From Pseudoscleropodium purum (Eukaryota; Streptophyta; Bryopsida; Hypnales; Brachytheciaceae), in NCBI GenBank assembly GCA_963969395.1, contig OZ017796.1:47792243-47856242 (forward strand): DNA of 64,000 bases, given 5' to 3'. The position numbers were made by a program, and so were the translations under genes. Below are positions 1 through 9,932 of the stretch, in pieces. The notes below the pieces were generated by a model, which was not told the origin of the DNA, made no database searches, and was given only the letters and a program-made list of their open reading frames with translations. The first letter of the stretch is position 1. Each line of letters begins with the position of its first letter.

Positions 1-680
1 CTTCCTCACACTGATCACCATCTGCTCCAAAATGGCTTAAATGGTCGGCTACTGGTGCATTTACCTTAGCGTTTGAGGGTTAAGTAACTTCCGTTCGCAC
101 CGGTAGTACCGTGCAGTAGTACTCCGTAGTAACAACTGTTGAATTTCCGCCTGCATGCCCCTCCATTGCCGTTCGGTCCGTCTTCGCTGCAACCACTGTT
201 TCTGTTCGGCGCCGCGCCCAATTCCCGACGCATATGCGCCTCCCGCGCAGCCTTGCGCATTAATAGCCTCCCCCGAACTTATTACGGAGTATTTCAATCG
301 ATCCGTGCTTTTCTGGCCTTTTCCGTTGAACCCATCTGGAGGACCGGCCGCTCATTATTAGTATTAGCTGGAATCCTCAGTCCTTTACTCCTTTGACTTG
401 CACTCAGAGAAACGCCCGGTAGATTGCACACGGTTTCACATCTTTGGCGGGGTAAACAAGGCCACGATTTTGGGAAATCACACCACGTCTGCCTGCCAGT
501 CTGCCGATTTTGATGATTAGTACACTACGGATGTCCGCACTTGAGTGAGTGCAAAGGAGGTTGTCCTTTTGACACCCACTTCCGCCGGTGATACATAATC
601 TTCTTGCATTTCTTCTCGTCGCAGATCGTGAAGCTGGGTTTGTGTGTGGAGGGACTCTTCGATTGGACTGAGAAGTGTAA
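1..680 (+). promoter_or_regulatory. upstream and 5' leader region of the acidic secreted-protein gene
   Basis: This stretch has moderate GC content, unlike the AT-rich repeats that follow the gene, and holds no convincing reading frame on either strand. By position it should contain the promoter and 5' leader of the gene starting at 681. I could not pin a TATA box or a transcription start. Confidence 0.35.
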
Positions 681-1241
681 ATGGGAGAGATGGCTTACTC
701 CGCAATGGCGAAGGTGGTAACGGTGCTGTGTTTGGCGTTCCTGGTGACGCATGTGGAGAGCGCTCGCCTGCTCAAGCAGTACGACGATACGGGAGTGACT
801 GCCGAGACATTCCCGTCGCAGGAGGTTCCTGTGGCTGAAGCCTTCGCTGAGCTGCACGCGGATGGGCCCGTAGCGGAGTACAACTACAACCTTTCCGCAG
901 ACAACACTCCGATCACCGAGGAGGCGTCAGACGACGAAGGGGTGTATGTCACGGAGGGGATTGTGGTAGGGGAGACATCGACCGACCCGTCACCCACCCA
1001 AGAATCGTACGTGTTCGATGCTCAACATGAAGATGGGCCGGTCTTCACCACCGAGGACACCACTACCCAGGATTTTGAGACTCTGGCAGATAGTCAAGAT
1101 GGGGTGGAACCCTTGTATGACTCGACGTCCCTTCCCGTGAATACTCAAGCTTTCGAATTCCAGGAGAGCCCGGATGAAGAGGTCAGCCAGGGGGATGGTC
1201 CGGGCTTCTTCGCTTTCGATGATTCCCTGGCTTCGCCGTGA
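681..1241 (+). CDS. small acidic secreted protein, unknown function
   Basis: A single open exon encodes about 186 residues. The N-terminus (AMAKVVTVLCLAFLVTHVESA) is a hydrophobic stretch ending in a small-residue site, so a cleaved signal peptide is likely. The mature part is strongly acidic, rich in Asp, Glu, Thr and Ser, with no cysteine or further membrane segment. A short DGP motif occurs three times (ADGPVAEY, EDGPVFTT, GDGPGFFA), roughly at residues 54, 111 and 172. The first ATG (681) has T at -3. The in-frame ATG at 690 has G at -3 and G at +4 and may be the main start. A poly(A) signal follows about 330 bp after the stop, and base composition differs from the surrounding repeats, so I think this is a real gene. 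I do not recognise the family. A cell-wall or apoplastic protein, or a precursor of small peptides, are both only guesses. Confidence 0.6.
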   Translation: MGEMAYSAMAKVVTVLCLAFLVTHVESARLLKQYDDTGVTAETFPSQEVPVAEAFAELHADGPVAEYNYNLSADNTPITEEASDDEGVYVTEGIVVGETSTDPSPTQESYVFDAQHEDGPVFTTEDTTTQDFETLADSQDGVEPLYDSTSLPVNTQAFEFQESPDEEVSQGDGPGFFAFDDSLASP

Positions 1242-1566
1242 AGATTCTGAACAACGAGATCGTACTTGCATGGGAGATTTACGCTAGCTAAGATACTGGA
1301 TGGGAGCATGCGTTGTGCCTCTGCTAGCATGGCCGCTCGCGTAGGACGAGATGGAAGGGTTTGGGAAGTAGGTGTGCATGTGTGTTGCTCTTTTCCTCTT
1401 TGGAATGGTATTTGGAGCTGTCCCATGTTCGCAGTTGTATACTGTTTATTTGGTTGTAAATCAGTCTCTGTCCGGTTTGCTTGATGAGACCGCGCTACGG
1501 TGGCCCGAAGCAGGTCCGGACAGGCGGTGGTCATGAATGTAACCGTTGCCATTCTTGTGTTCCTGA

Positions 1567-1572
1567 AATAAA
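1567..1572 (+). promoter_or_regulatory. polyadenylation signal AATAAA
   Basis: A canonical AATAAA lies in the 3' region of the acidic secreted-protein gene, followed by T/G-rich DNA. It implies a 3' UTR of about 330-360 nt. Confidence 0.5.
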
Positions 1573-1599
1573 GCTGCATTCTCGTTGGAGATTTCGAGA

Positions 1600-2546
1600 A
1601 CTTGTTTGCAGGCTTGTTTGACCTGGATGTGTAAATGTAGGCCTGTTTTTCCTTATTATTGGTTCAGTTGTGCACATTGTTGATGGTTCTTGGTTGGTAT
1701 GGCGAGTGCAGCACTTTGTTTAATGGCAGCTACGAGGTTCACGGAGCACGTTTCCACAGAACTGGAATGCAGACAAACTGTTTCGATCAGCGACAGGGCA
1801 TGTGTGCACAGCAACCTGATGAGACCACGAGCATTCCAGATTAAATTCGAGAAATCGAAAACAAGCTGGTCATGGTGTTGTACTGTCGGTTCGCTGTGGT
1901 GTTTTTTTCTGCCTTCTGCTATGGAAGGATTTCTTCATTCGATGAAAACCAATGAAAGTCCATTTGAGTCATTCTTCTAACAACCCAACTATGTATCACG
2001 AACATCAAAGAGATCATCACATACTGGATCGTTGACCTATGTTTCATCTCAAAAATCGGAGTGTCATTGGACCACCTGAGAATGTCAATATGAGAATCTA
2101 ATCTTAACTGGTGAATGTTAGCAGATTTCTTCACACATTTGGGCCTGGAAAAGAGTGAGTTGCAATCCTGCCAATCTGACATCAGTTTCCCAACAGCGTG
2201 CCTCATTACATGCCCCAAGGTCTGGGAAAGCATTTTCCGATTTCTTCGACATCACCAGAGCATCTTGTACTGCTTGTCGAATGCTTGACCAAATTTCAAC
2301 TGAGCTCAATCAATACAACTACTGACTTGTGCAATCGTTCAGTTTCCTCTTCAACCTCCTGATGGCCCTTGCAGCACGCACAGGACAAAAGGTGTTCTGT
2401 GCATGGTCAAACAGGCTTTCTGCATTGTGAAGAAAGGGTAATTTTCATCAAATTTTGGTGTGGAACTTTGTTGATGCTTTAGGTGGGCACCTCCAAACGC
2501 CATGTTTTTGCTGCTGCACATAGTTACTAAGGTGGGTACACCCAAA
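1600..2546. other. intergenic, no gene seen
   Basis: There are short open frames on both strands but none has a motif, membrane segment or composition that suggests coding. GC content falls toward the right, into the foldback repeat. Confidence 0.5.
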
Positions 2547-3005
2547 TGTACCACTGACCTTAAATTGCCATCTACACTATGTGTACATCTCTAATGTCAG
2601 TTATGTACCTATGTGAAAGAAACACTTTTAGAACCAAACTTTGTTCCTTAATAACTTTTGCATATAGTATCTAAATGCCACATTTTTTTTTGTGTTGGAA
2701 CCTCTTTTTCACTTGCCAACAAAAACATTTGAAAATCTGACCAATCTAATAATATCAAATAGGCTTAGTAGCAAAAAGTGACGGTTTTGGAATACCTATC
2801 TTATTATTAGACTGATCAAAACTTTGTATTTTCTTGTTGGCAAGTGAAAGGAGGCTCCAAAGCATTCAAAGATGTCAACATTTTGATACCATATGCAAAA
2901 GTTATAAAGGGTCAAAGTTATTTTTAAGAAATGTTCTAAAATTGTTTCTTCTGTGTAGGTACATACTGATTTTGGCGATGTACATAGAATTATGATGGTC
3001 ATTCC
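2547..3005. repeat. foldback (inverted-repeat) element, copy 1
   Basis: The left arm (about 2547-2740) and right arm (about 2800-3005) are imperfect reverse complements. Shared landmarks include ACTTGCCAACAA against TTGTTGGCAAGT, and CTTTTGCATATAGTATC against GATACCATATGCAAAAG. A 60-bp spacer carries AGCAAAAAGTGACGG. A single-arm relative lies at 35487-35765. There is no coding capacity, and the family is unknown to me. Confidence 0.7.
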
Positions 3006-3052
3006 AAAAAAATTGAACCCCCAAAGAAGCCACTTCATAATGTAAAGGTTTG

Positions 3053-3365
3053 GGTGAAAAGAGCCTTCTTAACTTATTAATTGAGCCAAGAATTGTATAA
3101 TGAATTCAAAAATTCATCATCATTATCCAATCCATCTCCACAATCTTATAAATTTAGGTGGGAAGTACCTTCTCAACTCACTAATTGAGCCTAGAATTGC
3201 ATGATGAATTCAAAAATTCATCATCATTATCCAATCCATCTCTACGATCTCAGAAATTTAGGTGGGAAGTACCTTCTTAACTCACTAATTGGCCATGAAT
3301 TGCATGATGAATTCAAAAATTTGTCATCATTACCGGAACCATCTCCATAATCTCATAAATCTCAT
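3053..3365. repeat. 104-bp tandem repeat, three copies
   Basis: Copies begin at 3053, 3157 and 3261 with GGTG(A/G)GAA..., giving an exact 104-bp period. Each contains ATGAATTCAAAAATTCATCA, which is itself palindromic around GAATTC. Copies 2 and 3 are more alike than copy 1. It may be a short satellite or an internal repeat of an element. Confidence 0.85.
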
Positions 3366-4700
3366 GATGGTTCCATCGTGAAGAATGGAGCACACACCAA
3401 GTGGTGGTTGTAATGAGGATGTGGCCACCTTCATATCCATTCAATTAGTATTAAAATTAGTAAAAAAACTCAAAGCCTCTTTGTAGGTTCAATTTTTCCT
3501 AGTGTGTTTTAGTTAGGGTGCTTTTGGAAGGGGTGCCCACCTTATTTGGGGTTGTTCAAGATGTTTAGCTTTATTTTATTTTATATGGGATAGTTTATAA
3601 AAAGAATGGAAAGGTACACTCTACTATGTAGGTTAATACATTGAATTTTTTCCTTAAAACTTGATTTTGACATTCTAAACTATTTCTTTAACTTTTGAGC
3701 AAAGCTAACAAATTGAACCTTCTAAAGTATAGTTTCTAATCCACTTGGAAATTTTGAATTTTTTTGAAAATTAAGCATTTTAGTGAAGTTCAAAATTCAG
3801 TATCTATAACCTTGTTTCTAAACATGGAGTGATACAAAAATTTCCTTTATACCACAATGTTTCTACACTAATATGAAATCATCAGATTTTTAAGCATAAT
3901 TTGTATTAGATATGAATTTTTTTTTTTTAAGAAAGTCCTGGTCATTTGAAATTTTCACAAATTTTATTGAAGATTTTATAAAATATATAGGACATATGAG
4001 ATCACCTTTGAAAAATCAAACAAAAAAAAATTCACTTATAAATAGCAAAAAAATGGAGGATACAAAGTAAGGGACTTTCAAATTTGACTACATGGTTATA
4101 TGCTCTATCTTTTAGGGTATAGAATAGTGAACAAAAAATACCTAGTAGCCTTTGTTGTGTAGAAAAATATGGGTTTGCAAGGTATTAATACTAAACCAAC
4201 ATAGTGAGAGCATTGCCATCAGTTCTTTCTAAAGGCCTCAGCAACAACACTCAATGCTCCATCTTTGTCTAGTGCCAAATGGCTCCACACCAACACCCTA
4301 TTATAGTACAATTTCTAATATTCCTCCTATAACTTTTACATTTGCTTGGCAATGGAGGGCCTTTGTGAAGGGCAATTTTACATTCATGCTAACTTAGTCA
4401 ATATAGACTATAGCCACAATGGATGTTGATGTAGATGCCATGGAGGATAAAGTGTGTGTGTAAAAAAGGGGAATAATTTTTGTGATGTTGAGGAAAAGCA
4501 ATTGTGTTGTTCTTTTAAGTGTGTGTGTTGTTCCATTCATTACTTTGATTAAACAACTATATGTGAAAGACAAATTTTATTTTCATTTTTGAAGATGAAA
4601 TCATATGCCTAATATAAGTAAAAGAATTACACATTTTTTAGGAAATTTTATAATCACTATGTTTGTTTGTTTTTTTCAATAATGTAAATAAAATAATAGC
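3366..4700. other. AT-rich intergenic DNA, no gene seen
   Basis: Long A and T runs, stops in all frames and no recognisable motif. It is probably decayed repeat sequence. Confidence 0.5.
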
Positions 4701-4984
4701 TAATTCACAAACCTAGCTGCAATGCATAATGTTCAAATATGTGGGGATGTTTTAGATCCAATTGTTTACAATGCACACATCTCATACTCTTAAAAGGAGA
4801 AGATAATCTTAAACAAATAATAATGAAAATAAAAATAAAAACTTATTCACAAACCTAGCTCCAATGCATAACCTTCAAGTATATGAGGATGCTTTGGAAC
4901 CAATTGTTCACAATGCATACACCTCATACTCTTGAAGGGTGGAGAAAATCACCTAAACAAAAAATAATGAAAGAATACATACAT
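4701..4984. repeat. 142-bp tandem duplication
   Basis: Two diverged copies start at about 4703 and 4845. Both hold ATTCACAAACCTAGCT, then CAATGCATAA, then CCAATTGTT(T/C)ACAATGCA, then CTCATACTCTT. Nothing coding is seen. Confidence 0.8.
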
Positions 4985-5091
4985 AAGAACTTAAGATTAT
5001 ATAAAACTTTATATAAAAATAAAATTAATTCTTAAAGGGTAGGTTGGTTGCTATAGAAATCATCTATTTTGTTACTATGTGAATTGTTGGC

Positions 5092-5650
5092 TTAACCCCT
5101 AAAGTACCATGACTATGTTTTGGCAAAAAGTAGTCAAAATTGCCATTTTTAGGAAAACAACAAAAAAGATAGGAAAAGTAGTTTTTTTCAATGATGCAAC
5201 TATAGAATCTTGTCTTGGACTAAGAGATGTGTGTGTAAGAAAAAAATCAGAACATTTCAGATGAGGTGGAGTGAAATATTGACATCTGAATATGAGAAAA
5301 AAAAAATTTCTTTCTTGCCCAAAACTTTTATTCCTCTTTGACCACTCTTACTAGAAAAAAATTGCTCTACAAAAAGTTGAGCTTTAATTCCTCCATGTAG
5401 AAGACCATGTTAGGAATGTCTGGAACAATTTTCAAACAAATTGGATTGGTACAACATATCAAAAAAATTCTTGCAATGCAATAAGCTACTAAAAGTTCCA
5501 TATACACTGGGCAAAATTGCAAGCATTTTGTACATTTCAGAAATTTGAATTTGTGAAATCCAAATGGTGATTACCAAGATATCTCATTTATGTACAACAT
5601 AGAAGAAGAAAAAATTCCAAATTTTTTTTTTGAGCTCAGAACACAAAAAA
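5092..5650. mobile_element. family A TTAA element, one end only
   Basis: This begins TTAACCCCTAAAGTACCATG and reads on like the left end of the element at 57231 (GACTATGTTTTGGCAAAAA, then a TTGCCATTTTTAGG block). Similarity fades by roughly 5300-5650 and the opposite end is not present nearby. It is either a truncated family A copy or the left end of the larger piggyBac element that holds the transposase relict at 6213-7680. Confidence 0.6.
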
Positions 5651-6212
5651 TAGTCCAAAAGCTAACATTTAGTTTGGGCTGTTTGAAATGGAAGGGTGGA
5701 CCATCTAGAAGCCAGGTCCCTTCCATTCCCCCTTTCTGTAAGGAGGGATGTTAGACAGCCTGACGTCTTGCCTCTAGTTTGTCCTATGCTTGCGTCATTG
5801 GCCCATCCCGGCAATGTAACACATCCCCAAAGTTTGCATCTTAATAATTGCATCCCCTAAGCATCCTCAACACTCCCGGTAATGTCTTCTTTTTGCCCAT
5901 TTCAACAGTTCTGCACTCCTCCTGCCTTCTACAATTCAACCATGTGCAAAACAGGAAGTCAATTAGGCATTAGGCTTTGCATTATATGAAAAAAATGAAG
6001 TCATGAGTATAGAAGCAGATTACATTATCCTAGTACTGTAGTTACATTGAAAAATTATTACTTCTATTTTTCCCATATGACTAAAAATCTCTTAGTTCCA
6101 TAACTGCTTTCCAAATTTTCTAGGCAATTTTTCTTTCCCTACCACATAATTATGTTACAAAAAAAGGCTTTGGATGTGATTATAGGCACTCACATTGATG
6201 TATGCTGCATCA

Positions 6213-7680
6213 CTAAAGATTTTCATGATACTTTTGGAAGCACCCTCGACACCAACACATGAACTTATTGTTACATGATGGACAATATGTTTTAGGGCAC
6301 TTCAACGGGCGTGTGCCATCACTGTATACAATACATAGGCCCCTCATAGAACTACTTGTTGGATAGCAAACTCTCCTTTATAGCATTGGATCTAGTAAGC
6401 GTGTTTTCAAATTCCAATTTTGTATAAGAGCCTCACATAGTTGGGTTCTAAATTGCAAATGTGTCATTGGTCGACAGGGAGGGTCTCTATTCTTACACTT
6501 GTCAAGGTAAATAATATATATATTGACAATTGTTGTGTCGATTAGGAAAAAAAAAACATGGTACCACCACTTGTGGGATCAAGTCTGGCAAGTATAAGAA
6601 GCTCGAAGTTGGTCCACCACATGTACACCTCTCATGTGAGTAGTGTATTCAAGGTGAATAGGTGATGTGTGAATGTTTTCATGTATTGCACCATTACAAT
6701 GAGGCACACTAGCAATTGGAAACTGGCAAGGAAATTGTGATGGCACCATGTAAGTGGATAAAATGAGCACTGACCTCTTATCCTTCCATACTATAGCACT
6801 AATAGACCTTGACTCATGCATTCGTCATTCCAAAGTGCCTTGTGCACTTTTAGTGAAAGCCTTTGTATTTTTCAAAACCAATGGAAGACCAATTCTATTT
6901 GCCCATACGGTCCTTGTTGCATATATTCCCTTCTCCAATAACTCTGCGAACAATAGTATACTAGAAAAAAAATTATCCATGGCAATTACATGACCTTGGC
7001 CTTCATTCGATGTCAACAATTACAAGACTACTTTGTGTGCCAATCTAGGTTGCCCATATGGTACCGATTCTTCAATTGCTATGCTAGATCTTTACCACAA
7101 TAAACCTCAAAATTAGATACAAATTTTGAGATTGAATTTGCTAAGCACTAAACTTTGATTCCCCATTTTTGTGGCTTTTGTGGCATGTATTGCCTAGCAG
7201 GACAATATATGCCTTTATATCTAATCATCATTTCATCAATGGTACCAAACTTCCCCACATTCCAAGATCTGTGCCAAATATCTCTTATTTCATTGAGCAA
7301 CCACCTTAATTGCCCCATTTTATCATATCCAAGAAGGGCTTTGTCTTGCACATATTTAGTCGGATTTATAAGATGCAAGCACTTCATAAGTAAAAGAAAG
7401 CAACGTCAAGTCATAAGGTTTGATATTGTCTCACAATGGAATATTGAATCCTTCTTATGCCAATATGTTTTCATATTTGGTTGCCGCTTCATTCCCATAT
7501 ACAAAATGATTGCAATGAATACTTGCAACTCTTTGATAGAGCACTCGGTCCAAGCCTCACCCCCCTTAATATTCCCATGTGCATCAAGTGCAGTGGCATA
7601 TTGATTTGTCTCTGTGATAATGTCTCACAAAACATTGAATGGCTAGAGGACATGAAATAATTGCAAGAAAGTTAAGAAAT
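6213..7680 (-). pseudogene. decayed piggyBac-type transposase (PGBD-like, DDE fold)
   Basis: Translated on the minus strand, this shows the ordered landmarks of a piggyBac transposase. They are an N-terminal ETNQYA, then TIDEMMIRYKG with the first catalytic Asp (near 7230), then a QYMPQKPQKWGIK block. Next come VIAMDNFFSS with the second Asp (near 6980), then VWKDKRSVLILST with the third Asp (near 6760). A degenerate MRGVHVVDQLR follows, where families usually have GVDxxDQ. The C-terminal Cys-rich zinc motif is CPKTYCPSCNNKF...CWCRGC, ending at a stop at 6213-6215. It is dead: stops lie at 7406-7408, 7148-7150, 6825-6827 and 6579-6581, plus others near the N-terminus, and there is one frame change between 7148 and 7019. 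Several stops look like CGA or TGG turned to TGA. About 490 codons remain, against roughly 590 in intact relatives. The enzyme would cut and paste elements at TTAA sites. Confidence 0.88.
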
Positions 7681-8194
7681 ATCACCAAAAAACATTGGAA
7701 GAAGGTGCACCAATGAAATCAATGCACTAAGGGTTATACGTCAAGAAATTTTGATTCCAAGATTCATCTCGAAAAATATATTTGGTACTGTCATGGTCTT
7801 CAATATCTCCACCTTCATCATCATTTTCTTCATTGCTAAATGTACATCATTGCTAATCTCATAGTCAGCCATTGGAAATTCCATTTGCAATCCCCTAGAA
7901 GCATGACCATTCATTCTACCATCTGATTCAAGGCTATGAGGATAGGCCTCAACATTTGCAGACAACTAACGGGAACTTCATTGTTAGCTGGTGGAATTAT
8001 AAGAATATAGAATAATATACAAATATAGTTATCTAAGTAGTTACAACAATTTCAAAGCACTAGCCCCTCAAATAGGGGAAGACTTAGCAAATTCTCTATA
8101 AATAGTAGTCTACTCTTAAAGCAACCATTTAAAAGCTTATTGCCTATTGAAGAAGCTAAATCCCTTGAAATAATTTTAGTAAATTTTTTATAGG

Positions 8195-8725
8195 AAGAAA
8201 AAAGAAACTGACATCTAACCCAAGTAGTTTCATATTTTTTGAATCTTTATGGCATTAGTTACAAATTTTTGAAGTTAAAACACATTGGTCACTAAAAGCA
8301 ACCACCCCTTCAAATGTATACTATTGCTTGTATATTGAAGAAAGTGAAATGTACCTCTGTGTCATGATTGCTCTTAGAGCATAGGTGCTTTTAGAGCAAA
8401 CTATTATTATACATAAATGAAACGTCCAAAGCCATTCTTAGAAGCTCAAGGCTGGCATAAGTTCTTTCAATATTTTTTAGATATGCACTAGTAAGGTAGG
8501 AGGCTCAAATTCCTATTGGACATTAAAAGTGAATATAACTCAAAGTTACATTTTTCTTTCTTCAATGTATCAACTATGCACATTTCAAAAGGTGGTTGCT
8601 TTAGATGACTACAAATGACTACTTTTTTCCAACTTCAAAAATTTGTAACTATTTTTACAAAGGTCCAAAAAAATATGAAATGACTTGGATTAGATGTCAA
8701 TTCCACTTTTCTTTCAAGGAAAATT
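8195..8725. repeat. foldback (inverted-repeat) element
   Basis: The left arm (about 8195-8365) and the reverse complement of the right arm (about 8530-8725) agree over long stretches. Examples are ACATCTAACCCAAGTAGTTTC against ACATCTAATCCAAGTCATTTC, the exact TTACAAATTTTTGAAGTT, and AAAGCAACCACC. A single-arm relative occurs near 15690-15850. No coding capacity. Confidence 0.75.
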
Positions 8726-9494
8726 TACTAAATATTTTTTGAAGATGTTTAGCCTCCTCGAAATTCAATTCTAGCCCTTAGATGGTCTAATTTTGGACCT
8801 ACTACCTTACACAATTCTTGAACATGGTCTCATTGAATGCCTCATCTAAGAAAAACATGCTTCATCTACAAATGATCCAGCCAATCTTTCGGCCTATTCT
8901 TGATATTCAAAATACCAACACTCATTATGACATAAAGCTATGAACTGCAATTCTCAAAGTGGTAAAGTGGTAATTATAAGAAATTTTGAAGTATTTGATT
9001 TTCTCCTCATTTTGTTTGAAAGTAAATGGTGCACATGTAACTATGGTTTCATCATTTTGTAATTATGCAGTCATATATGATCTTGGGTTCAAATCATCAT
9101 GTCATACACAACAAACTATAAATATGAATGATTTTTCAATTTGTTTTAACTAATTCTATTTTTGATAAGAGTCTTCTTCAATAAGAAGTAATAAAAATTA
9201 CATGAATTTCAAGTGTATTAGAGAAATTCTTATTCTTTCATGACTTATGGTTCACATAGGACTTTGTGCCATCAAAAAGATATTTTAGAAATGAATTAGT
9301 TACATATGCTTGCTGAATTTTTCGTAATTTTGAAATTCAGGTGAAAGGAAATGAGATCAACAAGAAGACGGAGAAAAAGTTTGAAAGCTTACCTACCCAT
9401 TGTAGAGGACCAGGCAAAGGTGGCAATGCAATGTCCTCGCATATTTGGTTCTCCTTCAATTGGTCAAGTTTTGCTTCATTGCCGCTATCTATGA

Positions 9495-9932
9495 TTAGTG
9501 CACCCTGTCAACATCAAGTAGAGGCTCTCTGACCCTGTTTGTGTTGTCTTTGCTACGTGGTGATGCAATGATAGAAGAGCATCTTGGGGGCCAAATCAAT
9601 TCCTCCAATGATCTCGTTTCATCATTAGCATACTGACCTTCATAAAATTCATCTTTTGATAATTCTTTGGAAGAGGAGTTTGTCCCTATCAGAAGTTGTT
9701 CTTGACTATCGATAAAATTAGGATCAATATCGCTAATGACTTGTTCAATACTATTATCAATGAAACCGCTCATTGATTGTGGTACATGAGGTATATAAAG
9801 TGGCGTTGGATAAGTTGTGGATGGAGAGAATGGCGGAATAGATTCTAAGGTGAGACTTCTAGATTCAGACGGTGGAGTTTTGCTTGTCAAGGCCTCATGA
9901 GCTAAGAGGTGGCAATTGTGCCACACAGGCAA
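9495..9932 (-). pseudogene. acidic open frame, possible N-terminal part of the piggyBac transposase
   Basis: An open minus-strand frame of about 145 codons has no ATG at its 5' limit; the frame opens at a TTG. It is rich in Ser, Asp and Glu (for example ISDIDPNFIDSQEQ and ELSKDEFYEGQ). PiggyBac transposases commonly start with an acidic, poorly conserved domain, and this lies upstream of the relict on the same strand. It is 1.8 kb away and in a different frame, so an intron or an insertion would be needed to join them. It could equally be unrelated. Confidence 0.25.

Noticed and set aside
3053..3365. CRISPR-like regular repeat
   Set aside because: The units are contiguous 104-bp tandem copies without unique spacers, and this is eukaryotic DNA.
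7155..7604. 149-codon plus-strand open frame
   Set aside because: It is antisense to the piggyBac relict, whose minus-strand translation carries the conserved motifs.
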